A stretch of DNA of 64,000 nt. It comes from Boseongicola sp. SB0665_bin_10 (lineage in GTDB: Bacteria; Pseudomonadota; Alphaproteobacteria; Rhodobacterales; Rhodobacteraceae). Under the pieces are notes generated by a model that did not search any database, was not told the origin of the DNA, and saw only the letters and a program-made list of their open reading frames with translations. The DNA lies in contig VXSG01000087.1 in the NCBI GenBank assembly GCA_009838075.1, forward strand, positions 62,001 to 126,000, read 5' to 3'. The position numbers and the translations under genes are program-made. Shown in pieces: positions 57,941 through 64,000 of this stretch; the first letter of the stretch is position 1; the number at the start of each line of letters is the position of its first letter.

Positions 57941-58177
57941 AGATCTCGCACGCTTCATGAAGACGTCCCTCGGCAGTGAGCTTCAGCCAGTCGGGAATGT
58001 TGTTGTGCAGCGGACAATGGGACTGGCGATGGGGCACGCCGCATTGGCTGCACATTCCGGCCTGCTCCCGGGCCGTGGCGGCGGCACATCCTGCATAGAT
58101 CTCGCGGAGTCCGCACGCCGCTCGTCGGCGGTGCGCTTTTCGGGCATGTCCTTCCCGATCGAAACGAACTTGAGCAT
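57941..58177 (-). pseudogene. Glutamate synthase small subunit (gltD) N-terminal remnant
   Basis: The minus strand reads MLKFVSIGKDMPEKRTADERRAD, then shifts frame to LREIYAGCAAATAREQAGMCSQCGVPHRQSHCPLHNNIPDWLKLTAEGRLHEACEI. This is the N-terminal [4Fe-4S]-binding start of GltD (CSQCGVPxCQxHCPLxNxIPDW), with one Cys changed to Arg. The remaining 400 or so residues (FAD and NADPH domains) are gone, so it is not functional. It lies upstream of uppP, divergent to it. Confidence 0.8.
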
Positions 58178-58248
58178 TGACGTGCCGGCCATCACGTCTC
58201 TCGCCTTCGAAGGCGCCTTCATACGACCTTCGCTGCAAAGGGAAGGTG

Positions 58249-58281
58249 ATCATGTCATGATAATTGACCTCTTGTGGTCAA
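58249..58281. promoter_or_regulatory. Pair of small palindromes between gltD stump and uppP
   Basis: ATCATG-T-CATGAT (58249-58261) is followed at once by TTGACC-N6-GGTCAA (58264-58281). The closely spaced inverted repeats lie in an AT-richer patch 70 bp before the gltD remnant start and could be the old gltD control region. No regulator can be named. Confidence 0.3.
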
Positions 58282-58410
58282 ATGTCCGCCAAGACGCCCA
58301 ACTATAAGCACTCCGCATTCAAACAATGTCCGAACCGGGCCTAATTTCCCCTTTGCGCTCAATATCCTTGTTCCTAGTCTTGTACAGGCAGAATCAAGCA
58401 GTCTCCGCGC

Positions 58411-59223
58411 ATGCCGTTGCTTCAGTTGTTCCTCCTGGCCGTCATCCAAGGCATCACCGAGTTCCTGCCCGTTTCCTCGTCCGGCCACCTCATCCTCCTG
58501 CCAAACCTCGCCGGCCTTCCCGACCAGGGTCTCGTGATCGACGTCGCCGTTCACGTGGGCACGCTCGGGGCCGTGCTCCTCTACTTTCGCGACGACGTGG
58601 CGCGCATCCTCATCGGCATGTTCCGCATCGCCTCGGGCAGGTTCGACGGGCCCGAAGTGCGGCTCGCCCTGCTGCTCGTGCTTGCAACCGCCCCGGTCAT
58701 GATCGCGGGCCTGGCCTTCAGGCTGGCCGGCCTGGACCTCCTGCTGCGCTCGGTCACTGTCATCGCGTGGGCCACGCTGATCTTCGGACTTGTGCTCTGG
58801 TGGGCCGACCGCACCGGATCCAAGGCCAGAACCGCTGGCGACTGGAACCTGAGAGACGCAATCGTCATGGGGCTCTGGCAGGCAATTGCCCTGATCCCCG
58901 GAACATCGCGGTCCGGCATCACGATCACTGCGGCGCGACGGCTCGGATATGCCCGCGTGGACGCCGCCCGCCTCGCAATGCTGATGTCGATCCCGACGAT
59001 CATCGCTTCCGGCACGCTCCTGGGCCTGGAAGTCGCGTCCTCCCTGGACCTGCCCAGGGCACGTGACGGCTGCATCGCCGCCGCCCTTGCCTTTGTCGCT
59101 GCCCTCGGGGCGCTGCATTTCATGATGCGGCTGATCGAGCGGGTGAGTTTCACCCCCTTCGTGATCTACAGGGTTGTCCTTGGGCTGGCCCTGCTTGCCT
59201 GGTCCTACGGCCTAGCCGCGTAG
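58411..59223 (+). CDS. uppP: Undecaprenyl-diphosphatase
   Basis: A 270-residue membrane phosphatase recycling the wall-lipid carrier. The catalytic motifs are GITEFLPVSSSGHLIL (about residues 14-29) and ALIPGTSRSGITITAARRLG (about 168-187); about eight membrane segments are visible. Start at 58411. Its stop overlaps the convergent NDUFA9-like gene by 12 bp. Confidence 0.96.
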   Translation: MPLLQLFLLAVIQGITEFLPVSSSGHLILLPNLAGLPDQGLVIDVAVHVGTLGAVLLYFRDDVARILIGMFRIASGRFDGPEVRLALLLVLATAPVMIAGLAFRLAGLDLLLRSVTVIAWATLIFGLVLWWADRTGSKARTAGDWNLRDAIVMGLWQAIALIPGTSRSGITITAARRLGYARVDAARLAMLMSIPTIIASGTLLGLEVASSLDLPRARDGCIAAALAFVAALGALHFMMRLIERVSFTPFVIYRVVLGLALLAWSYGLAA

Positions 59224-60192
59224 GTTGCGGGCGCTTCGCGTAATGTCGGAATACTGCCCGTCGGGGCGATAAGGCCAAAGATAGGTTGGCAACACTGCAT
59301 GCATGGAGGTTGGATGAACTCCAATGTCGACAAGGGTGCGGGCATTGGCGGCCACGACATTGTCGCGCTTCAGCTCAATTGCCTGGTCGAGCGTAATCGG
59401 CTGCTTCAGGACACCCAAGGAAAGGAACGAGGCAAGGCCGCTGGCTCGGGCGATGGTGCGGCCAGCCCAGAATGGCAGGGCCACGATCAGGGACCGTCGG
59501 CGTATGACCGCGAGCATCACCTCCATCAGTTCGCGGAAGCTCGCGACGTCCGGCCCGCCCAACTCGAGGATTCCCGCCTCGGCCTCCCCGAGAACGGCTT
59601 TCTCCACTGCAGCGGCCACGTCATCGACATAGACGGGCTGGAACTTCGTCCCGGCCCCGACGAGCGGCAGGACCGGCGATAGCCTGGCCATCGCGGCGAA
59701 GCGGTTGAAGAACTGGTCTTCGGGGCCAAAGATCACGGAGGGACGCAGGATGACCGCGCCAGGGAAGGCGCCAATCACTTCCGCCTCTCCAAGACCCTTG
59801 CTGCTTGCATATTCGCTTTCCGCGGCCGCGTCGGCCCCGATGCTTGACACATGCACCAGGCGCGATACGCCTTCCTCTGCGGAAATGCGGGCGATGCGGC
59901 CAGCGCCGACATGCTGGACTGCGTTGAAGTTGTTCCGTCCGGACGCATCGAACGTGCCTACGCAATTGACGACCGCCTCGGTGCCTTGCGCCGCCTGCCG
60001 CACAGAATTGTCGTCTCGAATGTTGCAAAGGACCGGTTCGACCTGGCCTGGCGTGCCCCCCGGCTTGACGAAAATGGCCTCGTTTGGTCGCCGAACCGCC
60101 ACGCGCACGCGCCAGCCGGCCTGCGCCATGCGGTTTGCGACGTACCGCCCGACAAATCCCGACCCGCCATAGATGGTCACCAGTCGCGACAT
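59212..60192 (-). CDS. NDUFA9-like complex I-associated NAD(P)-binding protein
   Basis: A 326-residue atypical short-chain dehydrogenase. RLVTIYGGSGFVGRYVANRMAQAGWRVRVAVRRP is the Rossmann start with GGSGFVG; VVNCVGTF, VHVSSIGADAAAESEYASSKGLGEAEV and ILRPSVIFGPEDQFFNRFA are typical of the NDUFA9 group found with alphaproteobacterial complex I. Start at 60192 (MSRLV). It normally neighbours uppP in Rhodobacteraceae. It likely supports complex I assembly or stability. Confidence 0.9.
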   Translation of the reverse strand: MSRLVTIYGGSGFVGRYVANRMAQAGWRVRVAVRRPNEAIFVKPGGTPGQVEPVLCNIRDDNSVRQAAQGTEAVVNCVGTFDASGRNNFNAVQHVGAGRIARISAEEGVSRLVHVSSIGADAAAESEYASSKGLGEAEVIGAFPGAVILRPSVIFGPEDQFFNRFAAMARLSPVLPLVGAGTKFQPVYVDDVAAAVEKAVLGEAEAGILELGGPDVASFRELMEVMLAVIRRRSLIVALPFWAGRTIARASGLASFLSLGVLKQPITLDQAIELKRDNVVAANARTLVDIGVHPTSMHAVLPTYLWPYRPDGQYSDITRSARNLRG

Positions 60193-60321
60193 GCGCTGCA
60201 CCTTCGCCACTTCCGCACTAGGGTGTAGCCCCGCGCATGTTGCCGGACAAGGTCCAATTTGCCGCTATTTGATCGTTGACTCGGTTTGGGCCCGCGCATA
60301 TTCCCAACCTTCGATCCACCT

Positions 60322-60406
60322 GCCCAGGTGGCGGAATTGGTAGACGCGCTAGCTTCAGGTGCTAGTGTCCTTTATGGACGTGGAGGTTCGAGTCCTCTCC
60401 TGGGCA
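60322..60406 (+). tRNA. tRNA-Leu(CAG)
   Basis: The cloverleaf folds with acceptor GCCCAGG/CCTGGGC, an anticodon stem CTAGC/GCTAG enclosing TTCAGGT (anticodon CAG), a long class II variable arm (TGTCCTTTATGGACG) and the T-loop GGTTCGAGTCC. CCA is encoded at 60407-60409. The integrase gene begins 180 bp downstream, so the 3' end is the probable attachment site of the mobile element on its right. Confidence 0.97.
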
Positions 60407-60511
60407 CCAAACTCACTTCCCAAACATGCCGAAACGACCCCAGAAGGCCCATAAAACAAGGCGTTTTCCAACATGTCATGAATCTCGGCTTCCTGCTGAT
60501 TCCCCCTGTAT

Positions 60512-60554
60512 CCCACGCCAAACGTTGGACAAACGTGGGACAAGCGTGCTAAGG
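60512..60554. repeat. Direct and inverted repeats upstream of the integrase gene
   Basis: CGTTGGACAAA (60523-60533), CGTGGGACAAG (60534-60544) and CGTGCTAAGG (60545-60554) repeat with an 11-bp period. CCCACG at 60512-60517 and CGTGGG at 60534-60539 also form an inverted pair. About one helical turn between units suggests protein binding on one face, such as integrase arm sites or the integrase's own control region. Confidence 0.55.
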
Positions 60555-60586
60555 TCGCGGCGCGACAATGCCAGGGAGGACATGCG

Positions 60587-61762
60587 ATGGGAAAGCTGAC
60601 CGTTAAACGAGTCGAGTCGCTGAAGAAGCCCGGAATGCACGGCGACGGCGGAACGCTCTACCTGCGGATAGCGCCGGGCGGGTCGAAGCAATGGGTGCAG
60701 CGGCTGGCAATCGACGGGCGGCGGCACGACATCGGGCTGGGCGGCTGGCCGCTCGTCTCGCTGTCCGAGGCGAGGGACATCGCCTTCGACAACCGCCGCA
60801 AGGCGCGGCGCGGCGAGGACCCCCTTGCCGAGCGGCGCAGGGCCAAGGCCCCGACGTTCCGGGAGGCGGCAGAGAAGACCTATGACCAGCACAAGGCGCG
60901 GTGGCGCTCGGAGAAGGTCCGGCGCACCTGGTGGCAGCAGATGGAGCTTCACGCGCTGCCGAGGCTTGGCGACATCCGGGTTGACCGGATCGGGCGTGGC
61001 GACGTGCTTGCCGTCCTGACGCCGCTGTGGACATCGAAGCCGGAAATGGGCCGCAAGCTGCGGGCCAGGATCAAGGCCGTGCTTGCCTGGGCGCAGGCGC
61101 ACGGGCATTGCGACACGAACCTTGCGGGCGAGGCCATAGACGGCGCTCTGCCGTCGATGCGCGGCACCGGGCGCAACTTCCGGGCGCTTCCTTATCACGA
61201 GGTCGCGGCTGCGCTCGGCATGGTGCAGGCGTCGGGCGCGTCCGTCGCGGCGAAGCTCTGCCTGCGCTTCACCATCCTGACGGCGGCGCGATCCGGCGAG
61301 GTCCGGGGCATGACATGGGCCGAGGTCGATCCTGAGGCGGCGACATGGACGGTTCCAGCCGACCGCATGAAGGCTGGCAAGGAGCACCGCGTCCCGTTGT
61401 CCGGCGCGGCGCTTGACGTTCTGGCCCAGGCCAGTGAATTGCGCGACCGGCGTTCCGACCTCTGCTTTCCCTCCCCGCGAGGCGGCAAGCCGCTTTCGGA
61501 CATGACGCTGACCAAGGTGCTCCGTGACAACGGGCTGGCCGACAGGGCCACGGTTCACGGTTTCCGGTCCAGCTTCCGGGACTGGTGCGCCGAGACCGGC
61601 AAGCCACGGGAGATTGCGGAGGCGGCACTGGCGCACACGGTGGGCGGCGTCGAAGGCGCGTATTTCCGTTCGGACCTGTTCGACCGGCGGCGCGTCCTGA
61701 TGGACCAATGGGCGGCTTTCCTCACAGGGAAAGGGGCTGACGTTGTGGCGTTGCGCCGATGA
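60587..61762 (+). CDS. Tyrosine recombinase integrase, P4 type
   Basis: A 391-residue phage/island integrase. The N-terminal DUF4102-like arm-binding part (GKLTVKRVESLKKPGMHGDGGTLYLRI) is followed by a core-binding domain and the catalytic domain with Arg in TAARSGEVRGMTW, His-x-x-Arg in VHGFRSSFRDW, His in ALAHTVGG and the nucleophile Tyr in GAYFRSDLFDRR. All catalytic residues are present. Position after tRNA-Leu shows the tRNA 3' end as the target. GGGAGGACATGCG gives an adequate ribosome site. Confidence 0.96.
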   Translation: MGKLTVKRVESLKKPGMHGDGGTLYLRIAPGGSKQWVQRLAIDGRRHDIGLGGWPLVSLSEARDIAFDNRRKARRGEDPLAERRRAKAPTFREAAEKTYDQHKARWRSEKVRRTWWQQMELHALPRLGDIRVDRIGRGDVLAVLTPLWTSKPEMGRKLRARIKAVLAWAQAHGHCDTNLAGEAIDGALPSMRGTGRNFRALPYHEVAAALGMVQASGASVAAKLCLRFTILTAARSGEVRGMTWAEVDPEAATWTVPADRMKAGKEHRVPLSGAALDVLAQASELRDRRSDLCFPSPRGGKPLSDMTLTKVLRDNGLADRATVHGFRSSFRDWCAETGKPREIAEAALAHTVGGVEGAYFRSDLFDRRRVLMDQWAAFLTGKGADVVALRR

Positions 61763-61798
61763 CGGATGCCCGGCTGTACTCGTCCGTGCCGAATCTGC

Positions 61799-61825
61799 TT
61801 GACAAATACTGGAAATGGGTATAGG
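61799..61825 (+). promoter_or_regulatory. Candidate promoter of alpA
   Basis: TTGACA at 61799-61804 and TATAGG at 61820-61825 are 15 bp apart, slightly short of the usual 17 bp. They lie about 105 bp before the AlpA start. Assigned by pattern only. Confidence 0.35.
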
Positions 61826-61829
61826 AAAA

Positions 61830-61857
61830 GCACTCTGAGCTTGGTCGCCCAGAGTGC
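61830..61857 (+). terminator. Stem-loop between integrase and alpA
   Basis: GCACTCTG (61830-61837) and CAGAGTGC (61850-61857) form a perfect 8-bp stem with a 12-nt loop followed by CTTATTT. It could end integrase transcription, or attenuate transcripts from the promoter just upstream before alpA. Confidence 0.5.
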
Positions 61858-61930
61858 CTTATTTCGTGCTTCACAATCCGAAACTAGGTGATTCGCAGCG
61901 GCCATGCAACCCTTAGTTTTGGAGAATCCG

Positions 61931-62143
61931 ATGAACACAAACGAACTGATGAAGCGCCCGGAGGTCGAGGAACTGCTGGGCATGGGGCGGTCGTCAATTT
62001 ACCGGCTGATGCGCGAGGGCCACTTTCCCGAACCGATCAGGGTAGGGCAACAGGCCGTGCGCTGGCGGCGATCCGAGCTTGAGGCTTTCCTTGAGCAGTG
62101 CCCCAGGGCGACCGGCGAGGTCGGCAAGGCCGCAGCCGCCTGA
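61931..62143 (+). CDS. AlpA-family regulator/excisionase
   Basis: A 70-residue winged-helix protein of the AlpA/Xis type. LMKRPEVEELLGMGRSSIYRLMREGHFPEPIRVGQQAVRWRRSELEAFL is a clear MerR-like helix-turn-helix. Such proteins activate the integrase gene or act as excisionase in P4-like islands. ATG at 61931 gives the family N-terminus. It lies between the integrase and the replication gene. Confidence 0.93.
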   Translation: MNTNELMKRPEVEELLGMGRSSIYRLMREGHFPEPIRVGQQAVRWRRSELEAFLEQCPRATGEVGKAAAA

Positions 62144-62292
62144 CCAAGGCCGCATTCCACTACAGCAAGCGAACCGGAACACTGACGGCATCCCATGCAC
62201 GGGGTGCCGCGCAGCGTCACACGGCTCCGCCGGGTGCCGACCGCTCCCGGACGCGCAAACGAAACCAAAAGCAATAGAGAAAGGAAGATCGT

Positions 62293-62730
62293 ATGCGTCT
62301 TGAAATGACCAATGGCACGATCATCATGGACCGTGACGCCCAGAGCGTCATTGACCATGACGCCCTGAAGAAATGGCTGGCCGAAAGGACCTGTCCCGAC
62401 TGCGGCGGCTTTGCCCACGACCACGACGACCATGCATGTCCTGCGGATGTGGCGGTCGCCGCAAGCTCTGCGGCGATGGCGGCCTCCGCAAGCCAGTTCG
62501 CGCTTGGAATGATCGCGGCCACGCACGGGCCGGAGGCCGCCAGGGACTGCAACAACGCAATCGCCTGCCTGGGAGGCTGCGAGGATGGCACCGTGTTCAT
62601 CCTCAAGCGCGATGCGCACCGCTGGAACCCGGATTGGGAGCGCTGCTTCCGGGACGCATGGTCGTTTCATGTGAAGGACCCCGATCAGGTCAGGTTCACG
62701 GAGGAGGAGACGGGCGGGAAGGCCGCGTAG
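62293..62730 (+). CDS. Hypothetical island protein with CxxC motif
   Basis: A 145-residue protein with no recognised family. Residues 34-37 are CPDC, followed by GGFAHDHDDHAC, a His/Asp-rich stretch that could bind metal; a later alanine-rich helix (AVAASSAAMAASASQFALGMIAA) is followed by NNAIACLGGCEDGTVFILKRDAHRWNPDWERCFRDAW. AGAAAGGAAGAT precedes the ATG, a good ribosome site. Position between alpA and the primase suggests an accessory island gene. Confidence 0.7.
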   Translation: MRLEMTNGTIIMDRDAQSVIDHDALKKWLAERTCPDCGGFAHDHDDHACPADVAVAASSAAMAASASQFALGMIAATHGPEAARDCNNAIACLGGCEDGTVFILKRDAHRWNPDWERCFRDAWSFHVKDPDQVRFTEEETGGKAA

Positions 62731-62845
62731 AGGCCCGCCTTCAAATGGCCCTGCGCAGCCACCCGTTGCGCAGGGCGGCCCTTGGCATCCCCGGACCCGG
62801 CGAAGCCGTGTCATGCCTCGCAGGACCAGAAATGGAGAATACGCA

Positions 62846-64000
62846 ATGAAGGAACACGCACTGGAATACGCACGGCAGGGCTTTGCCGTGTTCCCCGTCC
62901 AGTCCCCCGCCGATGCGCAGAGGCTTCGCGCTGAATTGGCGAAAGCTGACCTGGATGAAGATGAAAGGGGGAAGAGGGAAAAGAAGATTGGGGAGAAGAA
63001 GCCATTCCCCGGCACCCGTGGCGTCCATGAGGCCACGACCGACGAGGCGAAGATCAAGAAGCGGTGGACCGAATGGCCGGAGGCCAACATAGCCTGGTGC
63101 CCCGCCATGAGCCTGGGCGGGACGGTCGCAGTCGATCTTGACGTGGACAAGGGCGACGGCGAGGGCGGCTACAGCCATGAGGACCTTGACGCGCTGAAGC
63201 TCCCCAGGACGGGCATGGCCATAAGGACGCCATCCGGCGGCCTGCACCTGGTCTACGCACTCAAGGAAGGCGAACTGCTGCCGCCATCGACCAGCAAGGT
63301 CGGCCAGAAGATCGACATTCGGTGCAAGGGATCGTATGGTCTGCTGCCGCCTTCCAAGGGGCCGGACGGCACCGAATACACGTGGAAGTCGCGGGGCGAT
63401 CCCGCCTTCCGGTCGGATGCGCTTGTCGAGGCCGCCGGGAAGGCAAGGGAGAGGGACCCCAAGGCCGAAGTATGGCTGATCGAGCAAGACCTGCCGGAGC
63501 ACGATGCCGACTACTCCGAATGGCTGAAGGGAAAGGCCGAAACCGGCACTTGCGGCGTGGACGGAAACCACACCCTGGCCAAGACCGGGGCCATGGGCCA
63601 CAGCTTCGGGCTGTCGGAAGAACTGACCGTGGAGCGTATGCTCGAACACTGGAACCCCCGGTGCGAGCCGCCCTGGTCGGAGGAGGAGTTGCGCCGCCAC
63701 GCGGGAAGCGGGTGGCGCAGCGCAACGAGTCCCCCCGGAAACCTGACGAAGGCTTACAAAAAGGCCGAGAGGGCCGCGTTTTTCTCCGAGGTGAAAGGCG
63801 ATCAAGCTGGGAAGTCGGCGGAAGTCGCCCCGCTCCCGCTGGAGACATGGGACCGGACGGAGCCGCCGCCACGCAAGTGGCTTGTCGAGGACTGGATTCC
63901 CGCAGGCCGCCTCGGCTCCCTATACGGCAAGGGCGGCTTGGGAAAGTCGCTGCTGGCCTTGCAGATCGCCGCCGCCGTCATGCATGGCGGGAAACCTGTG
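62846..64000 (+). CDS. Bifunctional primase-polymerase/RepA-type ATPase (partial, runs off the window)
   Basis: At least 385 residues are visible and the frame is open at the right edge. The N-terminal prim-pol domain starts MKEHALEYARQGFAVFPVQ and holds the acidic pair in VAVDLDVDKGDGEGG (about 93-107) and SGGLHLVYALKEG (about 132-144). A linker and PriCT-like part follow, then WLVEDWIPAGRLGSLYGKGGLGKSLLALQIAAAV, the Walker A of a RepA/RecA-like helicase. A 27-residue acidic/basic insert (RAELAKADLDEDERGKREKK) interrupts the early prim-pol region. It probably replicates the excised element. ATG at 62846. Confidence 0.9.
   Translation, partial: MKEHALEYARQGFAVFPVQSPADAQRLRAELAKADLDEDERGKREKKIGEKKPFPGTRGVHEATTDEAKIKKRWTEWPEANIAWCPAMSLGGTVAVDLDVDKGDGEGGYSHEDLDALKLPRTGMAIRTPSGGLHLVYALKEGELLPPSTSKVGQKIDIRCKGSYGLLPPSKGPDGTEYTWKSRGDPAFRSDALVEAAGKARERDPKAEVWLIEQDLPEHDADYSEWLKGKAETGTCGVDGNHTLAKTGAMGHSFGLSEELTVERMLEHWNPRCEPPWSEEELRRHAGSGWRSATSPPGNLTKAYKKAERAAFFSEVKGDQAGKSAEVAPLPLETWDRTEPPPRKWLVEDWIPAGRLGSLYGKGGLGKSLLALQIAAAVMHGGKPV

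Noticed and set aside
60523-60554. CRISPR-like repeat
   Set aside because: Units are 11 bp and adjacent with no spacers; no cas genes are in the window.
62187-62297. 36-codon frame between alpA and the CxxC protein gene
   Set aside because: No good ribosome site or similarity; overlaps the next gene's start region.

Overview
The window looks like the chromosome of a high-GC alphaproteobacterium, most likely a Rhodobacteraceae (Roseobacter-type) organism. Support comes from the family-typical order undecaprenyl-diphosphatase - NDUFA9-like protein - tRNA-Leu, the HutF/HutG version of histidine breakdown, a DddP-like M24 protein, many periplasmic-binding-protein ABC importers, and operons stitched together by ATGA/GTGA overlaps. 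No rRNA or CRISPR array was seen.

Region by region. (1) 1-6244, + strand: the end of a tryptophan/anthranilate operon with enoyl-CoA hydratase (partial), acyl-CoA dehydrogenase, an aryl-CoA (probably anthranilate-CoA) ligase, tryptophan 2,3-dioxygenase, kynureninase, a hot-dog thioesterase and RidA. Tryptophan would be cut to anthranilate, charged with CoA and opened by enzymes encoded just outside the window. (2) 6245-9111: a decay zone with an alpha/beta-hydrolase stump, a GntR regulator broken by one in-frame stop, two abutting insertion-sequence relics, and copy 1 of a 250-bp inverted-repeat element with exact 8-bp target duplications. (3) 9114-17416, - strand: a fructose/fructan-type operon (binding protein, GH32 hydrolase, class II aldolase, PfkB kinase, FrcK-like kinase, ROK regulator, ABC ATPase, permease). 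(4) 17815-20180: ScpB-like fragment, VapBC toxin-antitoxin pair with a palindromic operator, IS6-family relic and a sulfatase that has lost its 5' half. (5) 20190-24364: formylglycine-generating enzyme, SorC regulator, class II aldolase, a zinc alcohol dehydrogenase split by copy 2 of the inverted-repeat element, and a transketolase 3' fragment joined to it head to head.

(6) 24450-30714: clpB with a heat-shock-like promoter, then a polar amino-acid ABC importer. (7) 30849-40493: pyrF, a D-amino-acid-dehydrogenase-like flavoprotein, an aldo/keto reductase, a BMP-type (nucleoside-like) ABC importer of four genes, and glpD. (8) 40804-48135: the hut regulon; hutF-hutC and hutI-hutH-hutG-hutU diverge from a promoter pair whose -10 boxes both lie in one perfect 20-bp palindrome, the likely HutC operator. 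(9) 48331-54582: a DddP-like M24 protein coupled to a HalD-type 2-oxoglutarate/iron oxygenase, then map, sfsA, a CinA-type protein and an OmpA-domain protein. (10) 54741-60192: sodC, an MpaB-family oxygenase, a gltD stump, uppP and the NDUFA9-like gene. (11) 60322-64000: tRNA-Leu(CAG) followed by a P4-type integrase, AlpA, a small unknown protein and a primase-polymerase/RepA-type ATPase cut by the window end. This is the left end of an integrated mobile element.

The most interesting items are the DddP-like lyase/oxygenase pair, the non-autonomous inverted-repeat element, the tRNA-Leu island, and the number of gene stumps (hydrolase, sulfatase, dehydrogenase, transketolase, gltD), which together show a chromosome that has been rearranged repeatedly at transposon scars.
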